In this document: positions 1 through 20,160 of the stretch, one piece after another
Position numbering within the stretch: position 1 is the first letter of the stretch
Layout: every line of letters begins with the position of its first letter
From: Brienomyrus brachyistius
Taxonomy: Eukaryota > Chordata > Actinopteri > Osteoglossiformes > Mormyridae
DNA length: 64,000 nt
Direction of reading: 5' to 3'
Assembly: GCF_023856365.1 (NCBI RefSeq)
Contig: NC_064542.1
Coordinates: 17,026,863-17,090,862 of the forward strand
Translations under genes and position numbers: made by a program
Notes under the pieces: generated by a model
Databases searched by the model: none
Seen by the model: the letters and a program-made list of their open reading frames with translations, nothing else
Told to the model about the DNA's origin: nothing

Positions 1-2369
1 AGGAGGCATAAGTACAGATATGCAACCCTGGAGGGGGTGAGGGGAACTTCCGAGCGGGTCTTTGACTGACTATAAGATTTAGCCAACGACACAAGAGAGA
101 ACATTAAAAGTACCAGTACCTACCAGGATCCAGTTTTACTATTTTGATTGCAGACATCTCTGATGTCTTGATGTTCCGAGCCTTAAAAAAATGGAGCAAA
201 GCAGACAGTCACCTGAAGGCCTTTGAAGGACGAACTAAAGCAGTGAGTAGGGCAGAATTTTTCAACCAGTGTGCCTGAACCGGAGCATAAGGCAAGATCA
301 TAGACAAATTATTGAAAAGGAAATTTTCAGAAAAAGAACCTGTGTTTCTGAGGTATCTGAGTATCTGAGACTGCCCTTATTTTTGCTACCATTATGCAGA
401 GCTTCTTCGAGTTTTGGTGCAACTTGTATCAAGTTTAAACAGTTTGTGATCTTCACCTATATAATGTGTCTACAAGTTTTAAGAAAATCTGTAAAATACT
501 TTTTGAGTGTTTGCGGCGGCGACGGTTCAGTCTGAAAACCATATGTATTCCCAATCACTTGTGTTTTTAGCAGACCACTGTAGCATTGTAGCACGTTGGG
601 CATGCAAAATATAATGAGCAATGGCAATTGTCGATAGAAATGTATTAGAGAATGAAGTACAGAATTTCTTTATAATTGTACGATAAGGTCAAATTTGCTA
701 ATATTCTTCATACTCAGTCGAAGTACAAAGTTGCCAAAATAATACTCAAATACAGTAAGGAGAGGATAATTAGTGGTGGGAAATGTGGCAATATTCCTGA
801 CAACACACATTTCATAGATAATGCTGGAATCACGACAGCAGTACACATTTATTTTTGTCTGGTGGATGCTTCTGTCCAAGTAAGGCAAATAGCACAATAC
901 AAACACAGGTGCTTTTCAGGAGTCCACTAGGCATAATTGCAGCTAAGTTCAGCTTCCAGTGAATGCCCAGTTACAAGTGCACCACTTAATATTATTATAA
1001 CAAACTGTTAGCAGCTATCACACAATGCCTGCGTGTTCAGAGGCCTGAACAGTACTACAACAAAAACAGACCAATGTGAAACCAAGCAAATTCAGACTCC
1101 TAATGTTTATTGCACATGGCTAAATATTGTCATAGTCCATAAACGAGTCAGCTACGCTGTCGAAAAAAAACAGTATGCGGCATGGCAAATGAAGACAAAT
1201 TGGTTCCAAAAAGGTTCTAGTTTGATTATCTGGTAAAGGGTTATATTTACAAAATTCTATGTGGATCAATCTACAATAATTTGTAAACTTTGCAAAGATA
1301 CCTTTCAAATAACAGTTGGCAAAAACAAACAGTGTTTTTAAACCACTTGAAACCTGCAAAGAATGAACAAACTAGTTCTTTTGTACTTGTTTTAATCTCC
1401 AAACAAATGTACTCATACAATAACATTAAAGAACAAATCTGACCAGGAAGTCAATCAAATTGACCAGGACCCCTTGGCAGAAGAGATACTGTATCTTAAT
1501 GGGACCTTCCTATTTAAATAGTGGATAAATAAAATTAAACAATAAATCTTTTTCAACACATGTACCATGCGAGCAAGAGAACAAGAGTTCTCTGTGTTTC
1601 TCAATACCAAAAACGCAAAGATCATACTTGTTTTCTTAGGAAGCCATTGCCTCCCAAGAATGAACTTGGAACACATTGAATCATGGGATTGTTCTTGTTA
1701 CTAAGGATGTAATAGATGCACCCTTGATTCTAGTTATAATTCTAATATTTATCTCAGGACACTGACTGAATGAACCAGTACAACCCTACTGATCTGAAGT
1801 ACTAATGCAAGTTCGTTCACCGAACGAACGAACAAACAAACGAACTGCAGACAAGACACTTGTGAACACACGAGTACAATACATTGTTTGTGCACTGAAT
1901 GAATGGATATATTGCAGACACACACAGTACATTGAATTTCAGTTCACATACTGACTGGAGGACACTTTAGAGCACCATCTACTGGAATTAGTATTTTTAC
2001 ATAGCAACATTTATAAACGTACATTATAATATGAACAATACAACTTTGGTAGCGTACGTTTTAAACTATAGGCATATGCTGGAGTTATTTTGTTGCTTGA
2101 TTGTCTATATTGTTTATATATCAGCTTTTCCCATCCTTAGGGTATTGAAGGTAGACTGCCAAATGTTGCTGTGAACATTTTGTAGGACAGAGAGGCTTGA
2201 TAGTATATGCTAAAACAGAAAATGGACTGATGGCTTTCAACAGGAGCACTTTAATTGGAAAAAAAAACATGAAAATAATGAAGAGAAAACAGACCTTAAA
2301 ACACAAATGAAAGTTTAGGAGAAAACGGAGCAGTGGCACTGGAGCTTGGAGCCTTTACCTCAATGTGGT
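1..2369. other. No gene seen; probable MAP4K2 intron 1
   Basis: AT-rich sequence with only short open frames lacking conserved content. Because the MAP4K2-like gene starts at 9,182 on the minus strand and runs leftward, this stretch should be its first intron, but I found no second kinase exon. A short run of overlapping GAAC-type repeats lies near 1,815-1,845. Confidence 0.6.
884..1008 (+). repeat. Dispersed repeat, copy 1
   Basis: This stretch aligns with 17,237-17,353. Both copies share a block like CAAACAYAxxTGCTxTTCAGG, then GCTTCCA, ATGCCCA, TTACAAGTGC and an AT-rich tail. The 17-kb copy sits beside a common fish repeat ending in CAAAGCGACA. The repeat class is unknown to me. Confidence 0.55.
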
Positions 2370-3295
2370 GTATGCAGGTTTCGTCTAATGAAGCTCTGAA
2401 GGTGACCAAATGAGACGTACACCTGAATACATCTCCAAACCCACAGAATTTTTCGAAGCAAAAATTTCAAGAACTGCTAAGCAATAAGAGAGCAATTGAG
2501 TCAGCCCGTATCAGAACGGACAATGCTGAAGTGGTGCATGCATCATGAGGCAGCAAGGCTCATTGCTAAGATGGGAAAGGCACACATTATAGGGGAGGAC
2601 TTGATTTTACCTGCTGCCAAAGAGATTGTGGATGTCATGCTGGGAGAGAATGCCTCCTAGAAAATAATCATTTAACTGCTGAACGACACGGTTAAACAGA
2701 GAATTGAGGACATGGGTAAGGAGCAGCTTGAGACAAGCATACGGGAGAGCTGTTTTTATGCACTCCAGTTCGATAAATCAAAAGACACCGGCAACATTTC
2801 AAATCTACTTTCAATCTTAAGGTACGAACATAATGTGGAGATTTTCCTTTTTATAAATCTCTTACCGTGGATTCAACTGTCGAGGCAATTTTTAACGTGG
2901 GCTAAGCTAATTGAAAATTAAAATTATGACTTTTTGAAATTTGTCAATCTGTGATTTTTTCAAAGGAAAATATAAAGTCAGTCACTGTGGACATCTATAT
3001 CGCTGATAACCTCAACGTGTTAGCAGCCAACAGCGGAATTGAGAAGTCCTTTGGCAGGCATGGTGATGAGGTACTTGCAGACTCACAGCCAGAGAGCAAG
3101 ACAGTCTTGTGTAACTTTCATTCATCAGCGCTTTGAAACTGATGTTCACACAGAAGCATCTTCCAAAAGGTCTGGCTTCTTGTTGCTGCAGAGTATCTCA
3201 GTGTGTCTGACAAGGCAGTACATTTTTAATGCAGTTCACTACAAGATACCTCTGTGAAACTGAGTTCTCTGCACTAGTTGCATTAAAGAAAAAAA
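2370..3295 (+). pseudogene. Dead hAT-type (ZBED5-like) transposase remnant
   Basis: Conceptual translation across several frames gives, in order, blocks typical of the ZBED5 or hAT-Charlie transposase family. These are an AKMGKAHIIGEDLILPAAKE-like block (2,568-2,635), then IRESCFYALQFDKSKD (2,735-2,785, matching the family's FFALQLDESTD block with its catalytic D), and a C-terminal YLCETEFSALVALKKK-like block (3,245-3,292, the hAT dimerisation motif). Stops at about 2,658 and 2,692 and several frameshifts break it, and the middle of the catalytic domain is missing. No terminal repeats or target duplication were found. It is a dead, truncated insertion within the presumed MAP4K2 intron. Confidence 0.65.
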
Positions 3296-3302
3296 TAATG
3301 CC

Positions 3303-3690
3303 AGGGGCGGCATGGTGGTGCAGTGGTTAGCATGGTGGTGCAGTGGTTAGCACTGTTGCCTCACACCTCTGGAACCCGGGTTCAAGTCGCCACCTGGGTC
3401 ACGTGTGTGTGGAGTTTGCATGTTCTCCCCATGTACTCGTGGGGTTTCCTCCGGGTACTCCGGTTTCCCCCCACAGTCCAAAAACATGCTGAGGCTAATT
3501 GGAGTTGCTAAATTGCCCGTAGGTGTGCATGTGTGAGTGAATGGTGTGTGAGTGTGCCCTGCGATTGGCTGGCCCCCCATCCTGGGTTGTTCCCTGCCTC
3601 GTGCCCATTGCTTCCGGGATAGGCTCCGGACCCCCCGCGACCCAGCAGGATAAGCGGTTTGGAAAATGGATGGATGGATGACATATCATA
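3303..3690 (+). repeat. Fish interspersed repeat (GGCGGCATGGTGGTGCAGTGG type)
   Basis: A very common fish repeat. It opens with GGTGGTGCAGTGGTTAGCA, has the stretch TGTGTGGAGTTTGCATGTTC in the middle and ends in GGAAAATGGATGGATGGATG. The first 20 bp or so are tandemly duplicated (3,310-3,350). A second, more diverged copy lies inverted at 63,240-63,543. Confidence 0.8.
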
Positions 3691-5224
3691 TATATATTCA
3701 TTAGTCAGATTTCCTTAACAGAATTCATCATAAACAGGTGCAGCCTTGACTTGGGGGTCATTACTACATGTACAAAAATCCGGCATATTAAAAAAACGCT
3801 ACTGGCAGTACAGTGAACTTCCGGTCTGTCAGTGGATCTGCTTCACAGTGTATCTGCAGCCAGACCCTTCTCCTTATACTTGCTTAAACGATTATATACA
3901 ATATTCATACAACTAAGTTTCAGATTTCCAATAACACCAGAACAGAACACCTATAATTAGCCATAAATATGACCAAAGTACAGCAGCCCTACTGCACATC
4001 TCCCCTACTGCACATCTCCCCTATTGCACATCTCTTCCTCGCCACACAAAATGTTATCAGCCTTACAAAACAAGACATGCTTGCTTTCCATAAATACTGT
4101 CGTGTAGGTTTAGCGCAGGTAATGGGCTGAAAATAAAAAGGTCACTACAGCTGGTTCTGTTGCTACAGAAACCAGAGGCCATTTCTAAGTTCCACTGTAA
4201 CTAGTGCAGCTGAGAGAACATCAGAGATTGTCCGTAGACAAAAACTGAGGCTGGACTGCAGTCGCTTCCTGTTTTTTTTCCTGTTAGACCAGAGGACATC
4301 CTGTGACTAAAGTGACAGCAATGTCTCTTCAGGACAATTATGTTCAGCTCAGTTTCGGCTCTGGTCAGAACACAGAAAGCAGAATCGGGTACTTTGCATC
4401 AGAGTGAGATGTTCCATCGTTTTCTATACCCCACATTCTTAAAGCCCACAATGAATCACTTATTGAAATATTGCCCACATAAATTTCAATGTTACCCTTT
4501 GCTCGGATCACTTTTGTCACAAAAGTTACCGTAGAGAGATTTTTTGACTAATTTCTGCCTCTATTTCACAGCTGAACTGTCACCTTCATTACAAACCAAG
4601 CAGATTGTTTAGCAGAACATAAATAAACAAAGGGCCCATTGTCTAGCCTGTGCATCAACATCATACAGCCGGACTCCCAAACGGCATCGGTGCGCCTCTA
4701 TCTGCCCTGTCCACTACAACCCACCTCCTTGCCTCTGCTTGTGGGCAGGTGCTTCCATCGGAAATGGCAGCTGTTTCTCCTGATCATCGTAACACTTTCT
4801 CTATTCTTTCCATCAGTATTTTCTTCTGATAAATACCAACATATACGTCACTCTGTGTCACTACCACAAAGATGCGACTGATATGCAAGTAATAAGCTAT
4901 ATGTGAAACAACATAACACATTATCCACATGAGCACTACAACATTCCATAATCCAGATCTGTATGCGACACAGTTGCAGAGCGCGGGACACGGTGACTTT
5001 GAGAAACACTCAGGAATTCCCACAGACTGCCACAGGGAGTCAGGGCCACCTGAATGAGGCATGTGATGGCTAAAGCATCTGCTCCTCTCCACAGGAGAGA
5101 AAGGAGCAGCAGGAAAGCTACAGGCCAAGCTGATTGGAGAACATCAACCGGCACTCCCTGAAAGGACTGCATTTAACATAAGATGAAAAGAAATTAGATG
5201 ATATGGGATGAGTTACAGGCCTTA
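3691..5224. other. No gene seen
   Basis: No supported coding sequence. A small tandem array of about three 17-bp units, CTACTGCACATCTCCCC and variants, lies at 3,990-4,035. Confidence 0.6.
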
Positions 5225-5226
5225 TA

Positions 5227-6875
5227 CAGTCAGGTCCATAAATATTGGAACATCAACACAATTCTAATCTTTTTGGCTCTATACACCACCACAATGGATT
5301 TGAAATGGAATGAACAAGATGTGCTTTAACTGCAGACTTTCAGCTTTAATTTGAGGGTATTTACATACAAATCAGGTGAACGGTGTAGGAATTACAGCAG
5401 TTTGTATATGTGCCTCCCACTTTTTAAGGGACCAAAAGTAATGGGACATTTGGCTGCTCAGCTGTTCCATGGCCAGGGGTGTGTTACTCCCTTATTATCT
5501 AATTCACAAGGAGCAGATTAAAGGTCTAGAGTTCATTTCAAGTGTGCTATTTACATTTGGAATCTGTTGCTGTCAACTCTGAATATGAGATGCAAAGAGC
5601 TGTCACTATCAGTGAAGCAAGCCATCATTAGGCTGAAAAATAAAAACAAACCCAACAGAGAGATAGCAAATACATTAGATGTGGCCAAATCAACTGTTCG
5701 TAACATTCTTAAAAAGAAAGATCGCAGCGGTGAGCTCACCAACACCAAAAGATCACGGAAAACAACTGTGGTGGATGACCGAAGAATTCTTTCCCTGGTA
5801 AAGAAAAACCCCTTCAGAACAGTTGGCCAGATCAAGAACACTCTCCAGAAGGTAGGTCTATGTGTGTAAAAGTCAACAATCAAGAGAAGACTCCACCAGT
5901 GTGAATACAGAGGGTTCACCACAAGATGAAAACCATTGGTGAGCCTCAAAAACAGGAAGGTCAGATTAGAGTTTGCCAAACAACATCTAAAAAAGCCTTT
6001 ACAGTTCTGGAACAACATCCTATGGACAGATGAGACAAAGATCAACTTGTACCAGAGTGATGGGAAGAGAAGAGTATGGAGAAGGGAAGGAACTGCTCAT
6101 AATCCAAAACATACCACCACATCAGTGAAGCATTGGCGGTGGTAGTGTCATGGCGTGGGCATGTATGGCTGCCACTGGAACTGGTTCCCTTGTATTTATT
6201 GATGATGTGACTGCTGACAAAAGCAGCAGGTTGAATTCTTAAGTGTTTCGGGCAATATTATCTGCTCATATTCAGCCAAATGCTTCAGAACTCATTGGAC
6301 GGCGCTTCATAGTGCAGATGGACAATGACCCAAAGCATACTGCGAAAGCAACCAAAGAGTTTTCTAAGGCAAAGAAGTGGAATGTTATGCAATGGCCAAG
6401 TCAATCACCTGACCTGACTCCCATTGAGCGCGCATTTCACTTGCTGAAGAACAAAACTGAAGGGGAAAAGCCCCAAGAACAAGCAGGAACTGAAGACAGT
6501 TGCAGTAGAGGCCTGGCAGAGCATCACCGGGGATGTAACCCAGCGTTTGGTGATGTCTGTGCATTCCAGACTTCAGGCTGTAATTGACTGCAAAGGATTT
6601 GCAACCAAGTATTAAAAAGTGAAAGTTTGATTTATGACTGTTAATTTGTCCCATTACTTTTGGTCCCTTAAAAAGTAGGAGGCATATATACAAACTGTTG
6701 AAATTCCTACACCGTTCACCTGATTTGAATGTAATATGTAAATACCCTCAAATTAAAGCTGAAAGTCTGCAGTTAAAGTACATCTTCTTCATTTCATTTC
6801 AAATCCATTGTCGTGGTGTATAGAGCCAAAAAGATTAGAATTGTGTTGATGTCCCAATATTTATGGACCTGACTG
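5227..6875 (+). mobile_element. Tc1-like DNA transposon, full length but dead
   Basis: The element is 1,649 bp and flanked by TA dinucleotides (5,225-5,226 and 6,876-6,877), the Tc1/mariner target duplication. Its termini, CAGTCAGGTCCATAAATATT and the inverted match ATATTTATGGACCTGACTG, continue inward as long inverted repeats of roughly 220 bp that reach the GGACCAAAAGTAATGGGAC / GTCCCATTACTTTTGGTCC block. The interior carries a broken transposase, listed separately. Good length conservation at both ends suggests a fairly recent insertion. It lies in the presumed first intron of the MAP4K2-like gene. Confidence 0.93.
5567..6600 (+). pseudogene. Tc1-like transposase pseudogene
   Basis: The N-terminal part encodes a paired-type helix-turn-helix DNA-binding domain (EIANTLDVAKSTVRNILKKK region, 5,660-5,730). 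The DDE domain follows: first aspartate in ILWTDETKI (about 6,020-6,046), second in MDNDPKHTAKAT (about 6,318-6,353) and the acidic residue in DLTPIERAF (about 6,412-6,438). All three catalytic positions survive. The gene is broken by in-frame stops at 5,867-5,869 and near 5,925, by a one-base insertion near 6,133 (the frame resumes one step over, where the family has KHGGGSVMAW), and by another frameshift near 6,460. It cannot make active enzyme. Confidence 0.9.
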
Positions 6876-6877
6876 TA

Positions 6878-9089
6878 TATGTCCAATTATTTTCTGTTTC
6901 CAAGTAAAATAGGAGTTAGCCTGGAGCCTTGCGATCGTCCACCTCATCACCCCAGAGCCTAATACCTCACAGTCACAGCTCTTCCATCGCAATTCTTATG
7001 GGAGAAGAACCCACACACTCATATGTCAAGCACCCGAACAACCAAGCTGCAACTACACAGCCCTGACGCCCATCTCCCAAATGTCTCCAGGAGTGCTTAG
7101 TGGGGTGGGATGGGACATAGCTAGTGGCGAGATAATCGACTTATTGTTCAACAGTCAGCATACGACCTCCCCAGAAACAGCTTCTAGGGCTGTGTGCTAC
7201 ATCATGAGGGCTTGTCTGAGTCCCGACGCTTGCAGGCGCTTAAACTCCCATGCAGGATGCTTTGGGACACTTCACATTGTCACTGGGTGAAGGGTTTTCT
7301 GAATGACTTCAAGACTGAGGCCCAGGCTCTGACAGACTCCCCTTCCAAAAGATATGCTTGTGATGTCCTCATTGCATTCAAATTTTCATGCCTGTGAATT
7401 GAATTGGAGCAAAAAACCTCCGTGGAATCTAACCTGTTGCTGATTGCCTGCTGTGATAAGTGGTGTTTATTATACCTGGCCTCCTCTCGTTCGTTCATTT
7501 CTTATGTTCCTATGACCTGAATTACTGGTTAAACCTCATATTACGCGGTCTTTGAGTACCATATAAATACATAAAGGAAACTGTGGTGGTAGCTGAATAC
7601 ATGTGAGAGGCTATGCATTTGCAACAGCCAGTGCAACAGATATTTGAGTTGGGCTTCATTAACAATGAGATCACATGTGGAACTATGGCAAGGTGAAACA
7701 GAAAGTACATTTTATTCATTTCAGTAGTGCACTTAGGCAAGAGCAACAGCTTTGCAGGAGATTTTCAGTCACACAAATGTATCAATAAATTTGAAGTGTC
7801 CTATCCTCACATATGGGTTTTAAGGCTTTAAACGCATTAAGTACTGGGTTCCTACCACACCGGCTGGCAAAGCACAGAGGCAGACCTGCCCCCAAAAACA
7901 TGAAGGTCTCCCTCATCCATCTGTGTTAAGATAGCAGGGTCATGTGTTCAAATAGCACTCAGTCTTGGTCCTGCATGGATTTGATGCCTAGTCACCTTAC
8001 ACTTATTTATTATTCATAATCTGAATATCCAGAAAATTTTCACTTAAGCACCAGTGCTCACAGTATAAACATGGTGCTACCTTGCATTACTCAGAAGTGA
8101 AATTTTAGCTATATTAATCAAGCGGGCATATGAAATGTGCACGTATAATAACACTGCCAGTTAGATTAAGTATGTCGATCACTTAACACAATTACAAGCC
8201 CGATATCGATGAACCAACAGATACAACCAAGACCCCGTTTACCATTGATTTAGCTGGTTTATTTCAATAAACCCCAACTCAGTTAACATGAAGAGTCAAG
8301 TTACAGCTTGAACCACAATATCACACGAGTCCCAGTGCCTAACGCTGCTTTTTCTGTGTGTAAAATACACAAAAAACACAAACTTAATAGCTTGTCATTC
8401 CATACATTTGAGGCAATAACTATTTTTTTTAAAGCCTATCATTTGACATTTTCCTCATTTTTTAATCCTTTTTAAAATGAAGATAGAACGTAAACAAGTG
8501 AGGCAGGAATGAATTTGACCGGTTCCAACTGAAGCGAAACCGGTTATGACTGCTGTTAGGAGTTCAGATGGCTTGGCGAAAAAACGCAGTAAAAAGGTTT
8601 GTGGGACATTTGCGTGAGATCAGAGCTCAGAAATGTTTATGGTAATATATTCCCTGCCTGAGACAATCGCTATTGTTAGGAAACAAAAGTACAGGAAACA
8701 GAGTGGCTGTGCTTCATCAGTTCAATGCTTTCCTGCACAAACGCTGCCTGATCAAAATAATAATAATAATAATCATGAAAGATTCGGGGAAGATATAAAA
8801 TACGAACAAAAAACTTCCTATAACTATATGCAATAAATCCCTCTTTACAATTCGTCGGTCCTATCTGTGGTAACCAATCGAGAAAACTGCTTCAATGTCA
8901 TGCTGCCCAAATGAGCGCTTTTCAAGGTGATTCGTACAGGAAATTTTTCAAAAATCTGCGAAACAACGACGATTTGACAGTTTTAGGAATCTTTATGCAG
9001 CGAGATCCAAACCAAATGTCAAGCGCAGGCACGCTTTGGAGTTTTATTTACACTGCGCTCCACAAACGCATTGATCTATCACAACCAAC
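6878..9089. other. No gene seen; probable MAP4K2 intron 1
   Basis: Unique-looking AT-rich DNA. A short (AAT)n run lies at 8,756-8,774. Open frames such as 7,081-7,290 lack conserved content and splice context. The stretch abuts the splice donor of the MAP4K2-like first exon. Confidence 0.55.
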
Positions 9090-9182
9090 CTTAAAGACAT
9101 CCCCGTAGGTGCCGTTCCCGATCCGGTGAACCAGTTCGTAGTCATCCAGCGGGTCCAGGAAGGAGACCCCGATCACATTCAT
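9090..9182 (-). CDS. map4k2: MAP4K2-like kinase, first coding exon only
   Basis: This exon encodes 31 residues, starting MNVIGVSFLDPLDDYELV and ending in the kinase glycine-rich loop RIGNGTYGDVFK. It ends in a GT donor (complement of 9,088-9,089), phase 0. The germinal-centre kinase family starts the same way: a DP-x-D-[FY]-EL stretch, then GxGTYGDVYK. The VS-x-x-DP spacing fits MAP4K2 better than MAP4K1, 3 or 5. Position supports this, since MAP4K2 directly follows MEN1 on the same strand in human. The family phosphorylates MAP3Ks upstream of JNK in the cytoplasm. The rest of the kinase and the CNH domain lie beyond the window. A five-codon upstream frame (9,213-9,230) precedes the start. 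The family call is firm; the exact paralog is inferred. Confidence 0.82.
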
Positions 9183-9561
9183 GCCGGCGTCAGCCGATCG
9201 GCGTCCCTCGTCTTACCGACTGAGTGTCATGTTATTGCCAGCTGCGGAATGCCAATGCGCCCTTCGTGCCTCTCTCCAGCATCCAGCTGGCTCTGGGAGG
9301 GGGGGGGTTACGGGGTAGCCACAGCAGCCAATCCGCCCTGGGAAATACTGTTCAGCCCGCAGACACCCGCTTCCCCCTTCTTTCCTGCCACTGGCCGCTA
9401 AAGCATTTCAGTGTCTCAACGATGTCATGATTATATTTATTGAGCGAGTGTAGTGGGATTTATTATTTTTCCATAGCCCGTGGGTTAAGTTTTAATGTCG
9501 CGTTCCAAGATTTGGATGAGTGCTAGCAACAATTAGAACGTCACGGCTCAAATGAAATAAT
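9183..9561 (-). promoter_or_regulatory. MAP4K2 promoter and leader
   Basis: Only about 380 bp separate the MEN1 polyadenylation signal from the MAP4K2-like start codon, so promoter and 5' leader must fit here. The stretch is GC-rich compared with its flanks and contains an NF-Y-type CCAAT box (9,328-9,332 on the plus strand). A minimal upstream frame, MTLSR then stop, lies at 9,213-9,230 (-), 30 bp before the main start. A transcription start cannot be placed from sequence alone. Confidence 0.45.
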
Positions 9562-9567
9562 TTTATT
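9562..9567 (-). terminator. men1: MEN1 polyadenylation signal (AATAAA)
   Basis: TTTATT on the plus strand reads AATAAA on the MEN1 strand, 740 bp after the stop codon. This implies a 3' UTR of roughly 10,306 down to about 9,545. No other canonical signal was noticed between it and the stop. Confidence 0.55.
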
Positions 9568-10306
9568 TGTACACAAAATATGAAGCAGTACATTAAGAAA
9601 AGACAGCACAGTATCCGCTCTTCCACAGTACACGGTCTACTTCAAATTTTTTTAAAAATTTCTATTCCCCAGTGAGGTTTGTCTACCAATTTAGCAGTTC
9701 CCGTTATTGTCAGACACGGTGGATAAAATTAGAGAAACAATTAAGGCATTGCATAAAAGGAGAAAGTCATAAAAATACAAATCAATCTGTTTACAACAAA
9801 GCCGTCAGAATGATTCATGGAAAATTTTTCTTGGCCTAGAGTACATGAAAAACAAGAACAAGAGGAGTGACGATGAGAAAGCTCTCACTGAAAAAGACCC
9901 CATATTCCGTTTTGGTTTGGCAGATCTTTAACTTCATTGAGGGGGAAACTGCTTACGCTGTAAACACCATTATAGGAATTACAATGGGTCTACCCATCAC
10001 GTCTCCATTTTTACTTTCATATTGCAGGTGTGAGTGCAAATTGACGGAGGAGGAGTCACAGAGAACACGGCAGGAAGTCCAGGATGCTGCGGAGAAGCAG
10101 GATTAGGGTCGAGCCTCAACCCTAAGGAATGCCCAGCAGGAAATCACATGCCAGTGTCATTCCAGTGTCTAACACTGCATGTGCGTCCAGCTCCTTGCCC
10201 TCCTTCTTTTTGGCAATGTTTCAGGTAGGGTATGCAATGTGTGCTCACATCTATCTTTAAAAAAGAATCCATGAAACGCAGCAGTTCGTTCGACACAGAG
10301 GAAACT

Positions 10307-18338
<8,032 letters not shown>

Positions 18339-18532
18339 GACCCTGCCTGGCTGTCACACTCACTTCTATGCTGGATAATGAGGGTTCCTCTGCATCAGGA
18401 GAGAGCCACACACACACCAAGCAAGTCATGAAAAATGTGCATAGGTCACATAGTTCAATTCTTAAAAACATCAATAATACTAGCATGTACATACATTAAT
18501 ATCCTGTATAAATTCTGGAGAGTAGAGAGTTA

Positions 18533-19007
18533 CAGTGCCAGTCAAAAATTTGGACACACCAAGCCGCCTACTAACGTCATTGATAGCGTTGCATCACATG
18601 ACCTCACCACACAGCAGAAATGGCTTTATAGCAGTTTGACCAGAGAGTAAAGAAAAAGTGTCAGTGAGTGCTCAGCATATATGTAGCACCTCCTTCAGGA
18701 CAGCTGGAAAAGCATCCCAGGAATGTGGTATAAAGGAGACAGTAGGCTCAGCCAGTCCCTGGAGTAATCTGCATTGAGGCCCAATGTTGGGATCACTCTG
18801 CCGATGAAGAGATTCGAACCGGAAACCTTCTGGATCCCAACCCACAGAGCTGTCCCACTGCCCAACAAATTACTATTTTTATACTTTTTCAGTCACTGCA
18901 TAATTCTATGTGTGTTCTTTTATAGTTTGATGTCCATATATACATTATTCTAAAATGCAGAGAAAAGTACAAATAAACCTTTCAATCGGTAGGTGTGACT
19001 TTTACTG
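18533..19007 (+). mobile_element. Tc1-like nonautonomous remnant with a nested SINE
   Basis: The left end is CAGTGCCAGTCAAAAATTTG GACACACC after TA (18,531-18,532), the classic Tc1-like terminus. The right end, GGTGTGACTTTTACTG then TA (19,008-19,009), is the inverted match with internal deletions. A SINE at 18,757-18,868 lies inside. There is no transposase frame. It is located in MEN1 intron 1. Confidence 0.75.
18757..18868 (-). repeat. tRNA-derived SINE nested in a Tc1 remnant
   Basis: On the minus strand it carries the B-box-like GGTTCGAATC, preceded by CCAGAAGGTTTCC and followed by GGCAGAGTGATCCCAACATT and GGGCC. It belongs to the same family as the copies at 15 kb, 24 kb, 48 kb and 49 kb. 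Confidence 0.7.
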
Positions 19008-19009
19008 TA

Positions 19010-19987
19010 CATCCAGTTCAAGTACTTTAAGGCTGATGAGAATATCAGCACTGAGTTAGAAATGAATGTTTAACTATAACCAGTATTACTAAAAATCTGC
19101 AAGGTGGACAAGGAGCCCAGTTTCACTTGTAGATAGCAACATGTTTTTATACTGTTTTTTTTTTAGTTTAGTTATAATAATGTTATGTAGAATTTAATTA
19201 AATACAAAATCCAAAGCATACTATTAATAACATTTATATTTTTTAATAAAAGCTAAGAAATTAAACATTTGCAATACGAGTATAAATTAAATTACTTCAT
19301 TAACAGCTATCATATAACGTGTGCACATAAAAGTTTTCGTTAGAATATTTGACCACCACAGCTAATAACTGTATTCTGCATCAATGAAACATTTTACGCA
19401 CTACACAGTACGACTTACTAACACAAAGCTTTACTGAAAATACTATCCATGATATTTTGCATTGGATGCATTACACTGTGATGGATCAGTTACGATGTGC
19501 TGCATAACATACCTATTGTAACTGAATAATAGCTACCGTATGTAAAGATTATGTTTGCACACCGGCAGGATTATCAGCGATCTACACAAACGAACATAGA
19601 CTTCAGATCATTTACTACTCCTTTACAAACGCAAACAACACGACCACCACGGGCACATTGCTGTTTCAGGTTTCGCTAGATAACCTGTATATGTCTGGCG
19701 AAGTGATTAAAGTTAAATAGATAGCTCACTACAACCAGTCCATACTAATAATTAACACTCAACCAGCAATTCTAATAAACTGACCAGTAAATCATCAGAT
19801 ACCGCGCAGCACTATCACGTTATCATGCATAACACATTGTGTCTAGTTGTCGCTTTATTTCATAAATCCGAACAATTTATCTACATTGTGAACTGGAAAG
19901 TCGTTTATAAGTAGTACTTTATCAAACTGCAGTACAATTTTTAACAAAATTATTGCATTAGTTATTAAAGTATTAAATTATACATAC
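19010..19987. other. No gene seen; MEN1 intron 1
   Basis: AT-rich unique sequence between the Tc1 remnant and the probable noncoding first exon of MEN1. Confidence 0.6.
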
Positions 19988-20160
19988 CGCATAAATCATA
20001 ACTTCAACCACATGTTTTTGTTTTGTACCCAAAATACCGCCTTGCTTTTGCCGCGCGGTTCGTTTTGTCGTAAATTTTAGAAACGTCGTAAACCAGCGTC
20101 AGTTTCTGACACATGCGTACAGGTGCGGCGGCGCTACGGCTTTGTTGCATTCTGGGACTC
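19988..20160 (-). other. men1: Probable MEN1 noncoding first exon and promoter
   Basis: On the minus strand a CpG-containing stretch ends with ATTTATGCG and a good donor, GTATGT (complement of 19,982-19,987). The next acceptor downstream is CTGATGCAG before 18,389, at the start of the exon holding the MEN1 ATG. MEN1 in mammals also has a noncoding first exon. The upstream limit is a guess. An 81-codon open frame (20,249-20,004) overlaps it. Confidence 0.42.

Noticed and set aside
5551..6045. 164-codon minus-strand frame within the Tc1 element
   Set aside because: It is antisense to the transposase.
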